Positions 42,901 through 50,619 are shown, counted from the stretch's first letter. The stretch is DNA of 64,000 nucleotides from Chitinophaga sp. HK235 (GCF_018255755.1 NZ_CP073766.1:3720001-3784000); one strand, 5' to 3'. The notes: generated by a model from the sequence alone, not told the origin. Numbers and translations: made by a program.

Positions 42901-43767
42901 GATCCTCACCATCCCCGGCGCGGAGCTGGTATTGGTAAACGTCAGCGTACCGAGAGTGGTACCACTAATGGCCATACCATTGCCTGCACCGGTAATGTCC
43001 ACCTTGGGGTAATTACCCGCATCCGACCCGAAATTAGTGGCTTGGATATAGGAGCCCGTAGCATAAAGCGTATAATTGGTACCCCGCAGATCCCAGGTAC
43101 TTGGCGGCGACACAGTGGACATAATCAGCGTGGCATTGGTAATATCTACCTCCCTGACATTATTGTTAGTGCTCGTAAAGCTGCCAAAAGTGTGTATGCC
43201 ACCGGATAAGTCCAGTTTTCCATTGGTCAGGAAAACATTCTGTGCAGCAAAAGATCCCGGAATATCCCCCAATATCTTCAGGGAACTTCCTGGCTTATCA
43301 ACTGTAAAGGGGTTGTACCATCCGGCTGCATTCACACGGGCGGCTCCGTTTATCTTGAAGGTTGCCGGAGTTGGCCCATTAAACATTATCGACACCATAC
43401 CATAAGCAACACTGGAAGCCAATTCAGCACTTCCCGAAATATAAATCGTATACTTGGAGGCACTAGATGTACTTCTGAAAGTTGCATTGCCTGTAACACC
43501 CACCCATGACATATTCCGGCAATAAGCATGACTGCCTGCCGGCAGGGTTACTATAGTACCGTTTACCAAACCACTGTTGGCATCAAAATAAACATCATCG
43601 TCCGGGCCAGGTACGATCGCCTTATTAGGGGTTCCACCAGAGGTAGAAGACCAATGGTTAATATCCTCCCAGGCGCCGGCGCCTTTTACCCAATAGTAGG
43701 TACTCTGCGCCTGCGACAATAACGCAGCCAGTACAAATAAACATAACAGTAAAAGTTTTTTCATCAT
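33913..43767 (-). CDS. Giant T9SS-secreted surface adhesin (3284 aa) with 23 Ig-like repeats
   Basis: Domains in order are: signal peptide (1-21, MMKKLLLLCLFVLAALLSQAQ); three ~370-residue modules that each open with YWV-G-G-W-D--HWS--SGG (near residues 24, 409 and 774) and contain 'DNVIFDANSG' and repeated NNTIG/LEFK beta-helix-like motifs; an Ig/PKD-like unit (~1150-1218); 23 tandem bacterial Ig-like (Big_2-type) repeats of 78 residues (1219-3011), each with two Cys and a W-S-S--T-VAT-D--G-V-G core; two cadherin-like units (~3015-3195, QNDVAETYAET and DDDATTSSDK); and the T9SS type B sorting domain (~3200-3284, YIPNAITPNNDGKNDRF, NRWGNEVYY). It resembles SprB-type gliding/attachment adhesins in plan, not in proven homology. 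It is followed by PorP/SprF-type and PorE-like genes in the same operon. Confidence 0.92.
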   Translation of the reverse strand: MMKKLLLLCLFVLAALLSQAQSTYYWVKGAGAWEDINHWSSTSGGTPNKAIVPGPDDDVYFDANSGLVNGTIVTLPAGSHAYCRNMSWVGVTGNATFRSTSSASKYTIYISGSAELASSVAYGMVSIMFNGPTPATFKINGAARVNAAGWYNPFTVDKPGSSLKILGDIPGSFAAQNVFLTNGKLDLSGGIHTFGSFTSTNNNVREVDITNATLIMSTVSPPSTWDLRGTNYTLYATGSYIQATNFGSDAGNYPKVDITGAGNGMAISGTTLGTLTFTNTSSAPGMVRIGMNNTIDQLEFKSHGNIRAGGNQIARLLMAPGKQLLVWGSSTITALLRMNSQDCAGLSEILGADALATFNFGAGATTDLRNVYAKAMTFGGSIVLPVSFQGLDGGGNTGMDIQPLSGGTTMYWVGGAGDWNDQNHWSATSGGTGGYCVPLSADNVIFDANSGFAPGNNTVSTTTNTWCHNMTWTNLSTPVTFTTAAGYTAEVWGSLSLDPNVTMTATLTMKGAEDVTLTTNGFSQGRLILTITKPVGAVTLTDNFTNPQVSILLTNGQLYMAGRKLDIYEFKSNTNNARTIDITNATITTSYNWELTGTGRTWVNNGAGSFITSNDYFLVSGLTYPKVYCTGDLDHFNISGSTVDELVFTSPNPLSKANIGANNIIGTLEFKGAGDIRGGGNQIARLLMAPSSINKFAGNNTIKERIRLNSATCSGLGEMRGPGTLNFSPGVTFDLANVYIQNMTATGSGIPVPVTGVDAGGNTGFSITATAGGNRYWVGGSGDWNDPSHWSASSGGAGGACVPTAIDNVFFDANSFTNGSSTVSVATGNAYCRNMDWTGAGFNPVFNHTTSFSMEIWGNLVMNPAVTMNASPVFKGPSDVTITTNGSGKGTLVISIDKPIANTVRFLDNFINPLGSIALKSGIVDLTGLTIKLSSVSDFYATGPTNIKITNATINVGEWYYVKSTTRTVDANGSSITATNFYTSGCVYNKVNVQTSDGNKIAINGATIADLLFSNTANPSGANIAANNTIGRLEFKSSGRIVGINNTIGTLIFTPGKIYTFGANTNTTITGDWFGSGTPCNLTEINTAGPANATITKTTGSVNFDYIRVKGITAAGITPFNAGEHSQDQGSNVNWSFKPYNGSAPITGLGPDLTLCSDKFPYTLTTDGFFGSPMCQYKWNDGSTDPTLVVTQPGTYSVKVTFPDGCSSSGSVKITESKVVVPAITGNLNVCEQATTLLANTTPGGIWSSNATTVATIDATGLVTGIKAGTADMMYEVTNADGCKASQTATVTVNALPVVSPIAGTTSVCVGVTTALNNITPGGVWSSSNTAIATVNASGVVTGVTAGTADIIYEVTNANGCKAQQKATVTVKALPVVSPITGTTNVCVGSTTTLNNATAGGAWSSSNTAVATVDANGLVMGVAVGSANIIYEVTNADGCKAQQIATVTVNALPVVSPITGTTSVCVGATTTLSSTTTGGVWGSSNTTVATIDASGLVTGISAGTVTITYEVTNASGCKAQQTTTVTVNALPVVNPITGTTSVCVGVTTALNSTTPGGVWSSSNTAVATIDANGLVTGISAGTSTITYEVTNANGCKSKQTATITVNALPVLSPITGTNNVCIGLTTNLANTTPGGIWSSSNIAVATVDASGLVTGVSAGTSTITYEVTNANGCKAQQTTTVTVNALPVVSPITGTNSVCVGVTTTLNNTTPGGVWSSSNPAVATVDANGLVAGVSAGAATITYEVTNASGCKTQQTTTVTVNALPVVSPITGTTSVCIGFTTSLNNTTPGGIWSSGNTAVATIDANGLVTGVSAGTSTITYEVTNANGCKVQQTATITVGALPVVSPISGTNNVCIGFTTNLANTTPGGIWSSSNTAVATIDASGLVTGISAGTTTITYEVTNANGCKAQQTTTVTVNALPVVSPITGTNSVCIGFTTALNNTTPGGVWSSSNTAVATIDASGLVTGISAGTSTITYEVTNANGCKAQQTTTVTVNALPVVSPITGTTSVCIGFTTSLNNTTPGGIWSSSNTAVATIDASGLVTGISAGTATITYEVTNANGCKAQQTTTVTVNALPVVSPITGTNSVCIGFTTNLANTTLSGIWSSSNTAVATIDANGLVTGISAGTATIIYEVTNANGCKAQQTTTVTVNALPVVSPITGTTSVCVGVTTILNNTTPGGIWSSSNTTVATIDASGLVTGVSAGTATITYEITNANGCKAQQTATVTVNALPVVSPITGTASVCVGVTTALNNTIPGGIWSSSNTAVATIDASGLVTGISAGTTTITYEVTNANGCKAQQTTTVTVNALPVVSPITGTNSVCIGFTTALNNTTPGGVWSSSNTAVATIDASGLVTGISAGTSTITYEVTNANGCKAQQTTTVTVNALPVVSPITGTTSVCIGFTTSLNNTTPGGIWSSGNTAVATIDANGLVTGVSAGTSTITYEVTNANGCKVQQTATITVGALPVVSPITGTNNVCIGFTTNLANTTPGGIWSSSNTAVATIDASGLVTGISAGTATITYEVNNANGCKAQQTTTVTVNALPVVSPITGTNNVCIGFTTNLANTTPGGIWSSSNTAVATIDANGLVTGVSAGTATITYEVTNANGCKAQQTTTVTVNALPVVSPITGTTSVCVGVTTALSTTTPGGIWSSSNTAVATIDANGLVTGVSAGTATITYEVTNANGCKAQQTTTVTVNALPVVSPINGTTSVCVGVTTALSTTTPGGIWSSSNTAVATIDANGLVTGVSTGTATITYEVTNASGCKAQQTTTVTVNALPVVSPITGTTSVCVGVTTTLNNTMPGGVWSSSNTAVATIDASGVVTGVSAGTATITYEVTNASNCKSQQTVTITVYALPVVSPIIGTTSLCTGTTTALSNATPGGVWSSSNTAVATVDANGLVTGVLAGTATITYEVTNANGCKTQQTAVVTIKALPVVSPITGTTTVCIGGTTTLSNNTPGGTWSSNNPNLASIGPDGTVNGVVAGTVTITYQLTTAGCFNSTSITMTVADCTNTAPPVAQNDVAETYAETPVDINVLNNDSQQNGTINPASVQIVRQPAHGSVTVKPDGTVTYTPAAGYNGTDNFVYTVKNMAGMESNQATVQITILEAPVAVDDDATTSSDKPVSIPVLANDRGKIDPSTVIVTLQPKQGSVTVNADGTITYTPARKYAGKDNFRYQFKDKNGKVSNEATVNIDVEAEELYIPNAITPNNDGKNDRFLIPGISKYPGTTLTIFNRWGNEVYYSPNYDNRWDGTGLSGGTYYYILKLNTGQDTKVYKGWIQLLR
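34735..40113 (-). repeat. 23 tandem 234-bp repeats inside the adhesin gene
   Basis: The unit is 234 bp (78 codons), starting PVVSPITGT in nearly every copy. Edge copies (1-3 and 21-23) are diverged and central copies nearly identical. Long exact blocks recur at offsets of 5 and 8 units. Only the last unit is one codon shorter. Confidence 0.95.
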
Positions 43768-43782
43768 TGGGGGATTGGTTTT

Positions 43783-43900
43783 GCATTTCCTATGAACCTC
43801 CTGACGGAAGGCGATAAACGTTCGGTATCAACAAGCATTCAACAGAATTCAGGCATTTTCATAGACCCTCTATGACAGAACATTCGTTTTATAGGAAATG
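43783..43900. promoter_or_regulatory. Candidate inverted operator pair upstream of the adhesin operon
   Basis: CATTTCCTAT (about 43783-43792) and ATAGGAAATG (43891-43900) are perfect inverse copies about 100 nt apart in the gap between the adhesin gene and the divergent response regulator gene. The similarity extends a few more bases (CATTTCCTATgAAC against CATTTCCTATaAAAC read on the other strand). Nothing else in the 43768-44061 gap is recognised. Confidence 0.4.
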
Positions 43901-44061
43901 GTTGAAAAGCAATAGCGCCAATCAAAATTAGCAGTGTTGGCCCGGGGCTTTTGTAACAAAAATTCTAAAATCAATATCGATATATTACTATTTTGTAGAA
44001 ATATTACTACAGTAAGTATCAGAAAAGAAGGAGACTTTTGCCGTAACCATACCTATTTACC

Positions 44062-44757
44062 ATGCCATCGTTCCTTATAGCTGAAGACCACGGTGTAGTC
44101 CGAATGGGCGCTATCCTGATGATCAAAGAGCTCTATCCACACGCAGAAATTGAAGAAGCAGAAACTTTTGATGAAGCCATTAAAAAACTGGAGAAGCAGT
44201 TTTTTGATATGCTGTTGCTGGATATACATATTCCCGGCGGTGATACCATCCTGATGGTGCCCGCTGTAAAGCTCAGACAGCCGCAGACTGCTATTCTGAT
44301 TTTTTCCAGTTACAACGAAGCGGTATATGCGCCGGAATATTTAAAAGCCGGTGCAGACGGTTATCTTTCAAAGTCCGCTCCTCCGGAGGAGTTTAAGTCT
44401 GCCATCCAGAAAATATTCCGGGGTAAAAAATATATCAGCGAAGCCTTACAGGACAAGCTGGTGAATGAACTCCTGAAGCCCAAAAACGTGCTGACCGGCG
44501 AACCGGTGTCTTTGTCGCAGCGGGAAACAGAGGTCATGAACCTGCTGATAAAAGGCGCCAGTGCCAAGGAAATCAAGCTGGCACTCAACATCCATGACTC
44601 TACTATCAGCACCTATAAAACCCGGATCTTTGAAAAGATGCAGGTATCCAATGTGATTGAGCTGGCCGAAAAAATCAAGATGGCCGGTCCTGTACACAAA
44701 AGCAACAACCATCATCTGGTAAGGATGAAACAAACAAATCCAGTTGAAGAAGGGTGA
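44062..44757 (+). CDS. NarL/FixJ-type response regulator
   Basis: The protein has 231 aa. The receiver domain has the acidic pair E8-D9, phospho-acceptor D54 (LLLDIHIPGGD), switch Ser/Thr in IFSSYN, and K104 in YLSKSAP. The LuxR-type HTH covers ~150-210 (LSQRETEVMNLLIKGASAKEIKLALNIHDSTISTYKTRIFEKM). A basic tail follows. It is a cytosolic DNA-binding activator or repressor. It is divergent from the giant adhesin operon (294-nt gap) and convergent with a sensor kinase gene, whose end it overlaps by 83 nt. Both could be partners: the kinase by gene pairing, the adhesin operon as a target. This is inference. Confidence 0.9.
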   Translation: MPSFLIAEDHGVVRMGAILMIKELYPHAEIEEAETFDEAIKKLEKQFFDMLLLDIHIPGGDTILMVPAVKLRQPQTAILIFSSYNEAVYAPEYLKAGADGYLSKSAPPEEFKSAIQKIFRGKKYISEALQDKLVNELLKPKNVLTGEPVSLSQRETEVMNLLIKGASAKEIKLALNIHDSTISTYKTRIFEKMQVSNVIELAEKIKMAGPVHKSNNHHLVRMKQTNPVEEG

Positions 44758-47698
44758 TCAGTTCCCTGACGATCATCAACCCGATGCCGTTCCTTAATGG
44801 TATTGGAGATTCTCCTGTATTCAACCACTCCACCAATTCCCGTTTCATGCCGGGGCCAGTGTCCTTTATGAAGATAGCGGTCCCGCCATGTTGTGCCCGG
44901 GCGGCAATCATAATAGTGCCGTTGCGGGTTACCTTCACCGCATTGTCCACCAGATTGTGCAGCACTACAGACAACAACTGTCTGTTGCCTTCCCATTCCA
45001 GATCTGCCGGGATATAATTCTCGATAGCTGTTCCTTTCTCGCGTGCGATATCTTTAAAAATCAGCAGAATCTCATCCACTACTTCTTTCAGGGAAAACCT
45101 TTCTGTACGGAGAGGTTGTTCTTCCACCTGTACCTTCAGATAATTCAGGAGGTTTTCTGTCATATGATGCAGACGGTAGGTATGTTCATGCATTACCTTG
45201 GCCACGTCTGTGAGGATAGGATTATTTTCCGCAGCCAGTCCTTCATAGATTTTTTTCGACAGGAACTGCTGGTATTTGAGCGGTGTTTGAATATCATGAC
45301 TGACGGAGCGGATAATCCTTTCCTGCACATCGGTACGTTGTTGCAGTTCCCGGGTTTTGAGGGCCACTGCAGCTTCCAGCTGTGTATTGCGTTTTCTGAT
45401 ATAACGCATGCGCAGCCGCATCAGCAGGAAACAGCCGCCGACAAAGCATCCCAGCGCACATAACATAAACCAGTAGGTTTGATACCATGCGGCCGCAATA
45501 CAGAAAGTGATTCTTTTTTCCTGGTAATTATCTTTTCCAAAGCCGTTTTGTTTACGTATCAGCAGCGTATAGTCGCCATGTGAGAGCATAGACAGGGAAA
45601 TGATACCATCTTCCGGTACCGGTAGCCATATAGACTGGTGACCACTTTCCTCCAACACATAACTTATCTGAAGGTTTTTCTGGTCACCCATATAAGGGGA
45701 GCTAACGGTAATATTAAGCTGACTGAGTTTGCGTGGCAGGTCCAGATGCCCGGTAACAGGCATTTCCTGCTCATCTGCCAGAATTCTGTCAATAAAAAGA
45801 TCATTGTTGGGCAACAGAGGCTGGATGTTATCCGGATTAAATAACACCAGCCCATTCAGCGAAGGCAGTGAAATGGTGCCATTGTCGAGCTTTACAGCAC
45901 AGGGCTGACATCCGCCGTTAAATTCATTGGTCAGAAAACCTTCTTTTCTATCATAGTAGTGATAATACAGGGTATTGGTGGTATCAGCTGTATAAGCTCT
46001 GAGATCAGCCTGACTTACCTGGAAAAGGCCGTTGTTGGTAGTGATCCAGAAGAAACCTTTATTGTCGGGAATGATACAATGGGCGGTGACGAGTGCCTTG
46101 TTGGCATCCAGCGGGAAGGCTGTCACCTGGCCTTTATAGTAACGGAAGAACCCTTTGCCATAAGTGGTGATCCATACCTCTTCAGGCCCTGAAACATACA
46201 GACTGCGTACATACATATCCCGCAGAGCCGCAATGGTATCAATGCGCCGTGAGGGAATGTCAATACGGTAGAAACCTTTGTCGGTACTCATGAACATCGT
46301 ATTATGATAGCGGGCGAAGTAGCTCACATCCTCTTTCAATGGCAGAAACATTTCCGGCTGCGCATTCTTCCGGTATAGGTCCATGAGAGCGATCCCTTTT
46401 CCTTTTAAGCCGATCCACATTTTTCCTTCTCCTCCATCGTGGATTATACTTATTTTGGCAGGAAAGCGCCATCTGTTGAGCAGTTGAAAAGATTTACCAT
46501 CATGTTTGTGTACCCAGGGCCCCCATTTTAGCCAGATGTGATGCAGGCTATCGGTGAACACGCTATACCAGTCTGAGGGCATCCGCTGTCTGATGGCGGG
46601 TATGCTGTGAACTTCCCCATGTGTGCTGATCATATCTCCCTGCGCCGTCAGTATTTTATCTTTTGTATAAGCCGTCTGGCCATAATAGGAATCGCCACCA
46701 GTCAAAGTTTTCAGCGCGTAAAAACGTTGTTTGGAAAGGATAAACAGCCCTTTAGTATTACTGCCCAGGTAAAGCTTTCCCTGCTGTTCGTTGTACCAGG
46801 CAATTTGGATGCCCAGATCAGCGATATTAAAGCCGGAAATGATGCGGGTAGTGGTGAGCCGGCCCTGGCTGGTGGCTTTCACCAGGTAAAATGACTGGTT
46901 GAAATACAGTATCGCCTGGTCGGTAGTATATACATTCCAGAAGAAGGTACTGTTATGCATACCTCCGGGAAATGCCGGATCAGCGCGGATATCCCCTTCC
47001 AGGAAACCGGTATGGATTTTTGAAGTTAAGGCAGAATAGGTACCATTATCATGTAAATAGTATAACCGGTTGTATAACAAAAAAAAGTTGCATTTTTTCC
47101 CGTGATGAAAAGGCACTTCATAACGGAGTACACCTTTCTCATAAAAACTCACCTTCCCCTGGACAATGTTATAAACACCTTTAATATTGTCGTACAACAC
47201 CAGTCTTTTGATGACTCCTCCCATCACCTGTATCTTCTCCGGAAGTCCCAGGAGGCCCGTTGTTCCGGAATCCAGTCTGTCATTGATGGCATGCCATTGC
47301 AGGTAACTGCCGGGATAGTTGACTGCCACCGTATCACGGTGAGGCCAGCCATCAACAATGCGTACATGTTCCTTCCATTCATTGTATACCGACAGCCCTC
47401 CCTGAGGATTGCTGTAAAAAGCCAGGAAACGGTTAGAAGCAAGCGGGAGGCTATTCATGCCAAAGGTGATAAACCGCAGGCCATCAAAGCGGACCAGCCC
47501 ATCTTGTGTACTGAGCCATATAAAGCCGCAGGGATCAGCGGCGATGGCCATAACAGTGTTCTGAGGCAATCCATTTGTATTATCAAAATGTTGCATATAA
47601 TAGGCTGAAGGAAGCGTATCAGTCGTGGCCAGACAAACATTGGCGATCGCCGACAGCGTGAGCAACATAAAAAGACAGGGTTTCCGGCGCGTGCACAT
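44675..47698 (-). CDS. Sensor histidine kinase with two-component regulator propeller
   Basis: The protein has 1007 aa from ATG 47698 (MCTRRKPCLFMLLTLSAIANVCLA, signal/anchor); an upstream TTG at 47728 is rejected. A periplasmic seven-bladed-type propeller is built from Reg_prop blades (FDNTNGLPQNTVMAIAADPCGFIWLSTQDGLVRFDG, then many WITT/WIGL blades). A Y_Y_Y domain follows (~660-720). There is one membrane helix (YWFMLCALGCFVGGCFLLM, ~745-765). HisKA has H801 in SVSHDIQTPLKY. HATPase shows VLHNLVDNAVKV, IKDTGPGM and NGIGLMIV. There is no receiver or AraC output, so unlike the usual hybrid kinases of glycan loci it needs a separate regulator, plausibly the convergent gene at 44062. Confidence 0.9.
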   Translation of the reverse strand: MCTRRKPCLFMLLTLSAIANVCLATTDTLPSAYYMQHFDNTNGLPQNTVMAIAADPCGFIWLSTQDGLVRFDGLRFITFGMNSLPLASNRFLAFYSNPQGGLSVYNEWKEHVRIVDGWPHRDTVAVNYPGSYLQWHAINDRLDSGTTGLLGLPEKIQVMGGVIKRLVLYDNIKGVYNIVQGKVSFYEKGVLRYEVPFHHGKKCNFFLLYNRLYYLHDNGTYSALTSKIHTGFLEGDIRADPAFPGGMHNSTFFWNVYTTDQAILYFNQSFYLVKATSQGRLTTTRIISGFNIADLGIQIAWYNEQQGKLYLGSNTKGLFILSKQRFYALKTLTGGDSYYGQTAYTKDKILTAQGDMISTHGEVHSIPAIRQRMPSDWYSVFTDSLHHIWLKWGPWVHKHDGKSFQLLNRWRFPAKISIIHDGGEGKMWIGLKGKGIALMDLYRKNAQPEMFLPLKEDVSYFARYHNTMFMSTDKGFYRIDIPSRRIDTIAALRDMYVRSLYVSGPEEVWITTYGKGFFRYYKGQVTAFPLDANKALVTAHCIIPDNKGFFWITTNNGLFQVSQADLRAYTADTTNTLYYHYYDRKEGFLTNEFNGGCQPCAVKLDNGTISLPSLNGLVLFNPDNIQPLLPNNDLFIDRILADEQEMPVTGHLDLPRKLSQLNITVSSPYMGDQKNLQISYVLEESGHQSIWLPVPEDGIISLSMLSHGDYTLLIRKQNGFGKDNYQEKRITFCIAAAWYQTYWFMLCALGCFVGGCFLLMRLRMRYIRKRNTQLEAAVALKTRELQQRTDVQERIIRSVSHDIQTPLKYQQFLSKKIYEGLAAENNPILTDVAKVMHEHTYRLHHMTENLLNYLKVQVEEQPLRTERFSLKEVVDEILLIFKDIAREKGTAIENYIPADLEWEGNRQLLSVVLHNLVDNAVKVTRNGTIMIAARAQHGGTAIFIKDTGPGMKRELVEWLNTGESPIPLRNGIGLMIVRELITLLQLDLFVSSLPDDGCCFCVQDRPS

Positions 47699-47796
47699 AG
47701 GTAAAAAGGCTGCTAAAATAACATTCAACGTTTACCTATATACGAAGTTTGTGCCAGTTTGGCCCGACAACTCGAAAATTTAACTGTGACAGCTGG

Positions 47797-50514
47797 TTAT
47801 ACAATCATGATTTCGAGCTTTCCGGCTGTTGAGATATGGGTTTCTTTTTTTAGTGAAATATGGATGTTTCCTTCTGTTATCACATATCGGGCGGGTATGG
47901 CGACTCCATTGAGCATCACTTTTACGGAGGATGCTGATACCCCTTTCATTTGTTCTAATTTTATTTCCCGTAATCTCAGCTTTCCGAATAACAGCTGCAG
48001 CGTGTGTTCCTGACCGTTAGCACTTTTTACTTGTTGATAACTTCCCCATCCTTCAGCGGCAGTAAAAGCACATTTAAAATTTTCCGGTTGAATGCGGGGT
48101 GCAAAACCGATATATCCTTTGGGGCCATGATACTGGAATCCACAGGCATTGATAAAGGTTCCGTAGCTGGCCATGGCACGGGCGTAGTGGTCACTGCATT
48201 CTATTTCATTGAATGGATTTCTTTTGGAAGGATGATAACGATCGTGAATAACACGGGTAAGCACCAGACTTTCATCCACCAAACCTTCTGCCATCATATG
48301 AGCAGCTACCTGATGCTCGAATCCGGTCATACATTCATGGAAATAGCCCAGTTGCCAGGTGACATTTTCGCCATAGGGTTTAGGTTCGTTTAAAGGATTA
48401 GTGTTCATGATCATCCCTCCTTCTCCCGCTACAGCATAGGGACGTCCGCCGGTATGTGTTTTAATATAGGGACCTACATCCATCGTAAAGTTATACTTCC
48501 ACAATGCTCTTAAAGCCGATAATGTTTTCTCTTTTTCCAGTACTCTGGGCAATCCTACCTGGAAAGCCCAGCTTTGTCCGTATACCTGGTCTATGTGACA
48601 CGTATTGTAAGAACCCAGATTTTTCCGGCCTTTCACCGGGTCTGGTTTATGAATGAAGTATTCACCGTTAAAGAGCTGTGTTTCCATATTGCGGCTTCCC
48701 TTTTGCACATAGTCAGCACAGGTGGCAGCAAAAGCATGATCACCCAGTTCTTCCGCCATAGCCTGCGCCGCGCGGGCAGCGGCAATACAGAGCCCTACGA
48801 TCCAGGATATCTCCCCATCCCATACGGCATCGAGTGTATTTTCCATGGGTGTATCGGTCATCCCGTCACCGTTTTTGTCCTGGGCCAGCATAAACTGTGT
48901 CGCCTTTTTGATGCGGGGCCAGTTTCTTTTAAGAAAAGAATGGTCGGTACTCATCTGATGCTCCCGGTAAAACCGGAGAATGGTTCCGGCCTGACCATCG
49001 ATGGCTGGTCTCTTTTCGTTTTCAGCACGAAAAATAATGGCGCCGGTATCCGCTTCAAATCCGGCTCCCAGGTCTACCCGTTCCCGCAGCTCTCTTTCCA
49101 GCTCCGGGAAAATACGGGCCATGGTCTGTGCATATTGCCATACATGTGTACAGGTGCCGGCACAGGCCCCCACTCCTTCCCAGGCCCAGAAACGACCATC
49201 CGCAAGACGATAGGTGTTGGCAGTAGCCAGAGTACCGATATTGATGAAAGTCCGCTCCAGCAGCCAATGCGGAAGGGAAGCATCATTCCAGGTCTGCTGC
49301 CACAATTCGGTGGCAGTAGTGAGCTGGCGGAAATGCGAGGCAAGATATTCACTAACAGCCAAAGCGTCTTTAAAACGTGTACCATAGTAATAACCACCCT
49401 CTGCATCTTTTACCAGCTGCTTCAGTTTGGGATGAGGATTGTTAAAATACCAGGCAATGGAAAAGTCCGCCTGCAGGGACGTTCCTGCTGCTATTTGTTT
49501 TTTAATGATAATACCACCCACCTGATTTCCCAGAGCTTCCAGTTCGGCCACTGCAGGATCTTCTTTATCAAAGCAGGCCGCTGTAACCGGCCAGGGTGCC
49601 AGTGAGGTGTTTACCGTTGCATGATCTCCATGAAAGGCTAAACACATGCTGCCTGTATCTGTTGCTGTTTGCAGGACAGGGTCTTGTGTGAAGTAATCAA
49701 AAAACAGGGCTGTATGTCCTTCTTTTGCAAATGTCCTGCACCGCTTTTTACCCTTTCCCGGCAGGGCCGACAACTTATTGGCCCCGTTCTCCAGCCATCC
49801 TGTCAGGGCTATATCCAACGTGGCATTCGTGGTATTTTTTACTTCTACCCGCAAAATGGTAGCAGGAAGGGAGGAATTGGCTGCATCCAGTGGTATATAA
49901 GGTGTATATATCTTCAATAATACTTCTACCGGAAAGTCTTTACTGCTGTATCTCACGAGTGCGGTGGGATAAGAAGGTTCAAAAACAATTTCATCCCAAT
50001 GACTTTCCGTGAGTTCTTTGATCCATGTTGTTTCTCCATCGCTGACACTGATAGCAAAGCCCTGTTCCAGTACGCGCATATTATCCGCGATAACCGGTTC
50101 TACATAGGCGGCACCATCGCGGGGACGTACCTTTTGCAGCCGGGTGCCATCATTCCAGTCAACAGTCTGCGGAGAAATACCTTCATGTACAGATTCCATC
50201 GTTTCGTTGTACACCTGCCAAAGCCATAAACGACCATCTCCGCCAACATAAACAGTACCGGTATGAAGACCACCTGCCGGCATGCCGATGTATTTCAACT
50301 CGTTCCTGCTTTTAAGGTAACGACCCGGTTCTCCCCGCTCATACAGCGACTGCAGCCAGCTTTTATCAATGTTTTTATTTAATGGGATATTATGCCAGGG
50401 AGTCTGGTGCTGCCATAGTGATTTTCCTAAAACAGGGAAACGTACAAGGGAAAGGCCTGCAGTGAGTATACCGGCATTTTTCAGAAAATGCCTTCTTGGT
50501 AAGTTGTTTTTCAT
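47797..50514 (-). CDS. GH116-like glycoside hydrolase with Tat signal
   Basis: The protein has 905 aa. The N-terminus KNNLPRRHFLKNAGILTAGL carries a twin-arginine signal (RRHFLK, residues 7-12), so export in folded form is expected. A beta-sandwich N-domain includes GRYLKSRNELKYIGMPAGGLHTGTVYVGGDGRLWLW. A long (alpha/alpha)6 barrel follows with CAGTCTHVWQYAQ, DGDGMTDTPMENTLDAVWDGE, QVYGQSWAFQVG and NPFNEIECSDHYARAMASYG. These match the GBA2/GH116 plan (beta-glucosidase, glucosylceramidase or xylosidase activities in the family). The substrate is unknown. It lies downstream of the first SusC/SusD pair behind a hairpin. Confidence 0.8.
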   Translation of the reverse strand: MKNNLPRRHFLKNAGILTAGLSLVRFPVLGKSLWQHQTPWHNIPLNKNIDKSWLQSLYERGEPGRYLKSRNELKYIGMPAGGLHTGTVYVGGDGRLWLWQVYNETMESVHEGISPQTVDWNDGTRLQKVRPRDGAAYVEPVIADNMRVLEQGFAISVSDGETTWIKELTESHWDEIVFEPSYPTALVRYSSKDFPVEVLLKIYTPYIPLDAANSSLPATILRVEVKNTTNATLDIALTGWLENGANKLSALPGKGKKRCRTFAKEGHTALFFDYFTQDPVLQTATDTGSMCLAFHGDHATVNTSLAPWPVTAACFDKEDPAVAELEALGNQVGGIIIKKQIAAGTSLQADFSIAWYFNNPHPKLKQLVKDAEGGYYYGTRFKDALAVSEYLASHFRQLTTATELWQQTWNDASLPHWLLERTFINIGTLATANTYRLADGRFWAWEGVGACAGTCTHVWQYAQTMARIFPELERELRERVDLGAGFEADTGAIIFRAENEKRPAIDGQAGTILRFYREHQMSTDHSFLKRNWPRIKKATQFMLAQDKNGDGMTDTPMENTLDAVWDGEISWIVGLCIAAARAAQAMAEELGDHAFAATCADYVQKGSRNMETQLFNGEYFIHKPDPVKGRKNLGSYNTCHIDQVYGQSWAFQVGLPRVLEKEKTLSALRALWKYNFTMDVGPYIKTHTGGRPYAVAGEGGMIMNTNPLNEPKPYGENVTWQLGYFHECMTGFEHQVAAHMMAEGLVDESLVLTRVIHDRYHPSKRNPFNEIECSDHYARAMASYGTFINACGFQYHGPKGYIGFAPRIQPENFKCAFTAAEGWGSYQQVKSANGQEHTLQLLFGKLRLREIKLEQMKGVSASSVKVMLNGVAIPARYVITEGNIHISLKKETHISTAGKLEIMIV

Positions 50515-50619
50515 TGTTGATCCATTAAGGATGTGGTTAAACCAAAATAAAAAATATACCAGAGAAATGCAGCTGCCGGTTAATCAGCCATCACTAAAAG
50601 AGAAAAAAACACATAAGAC

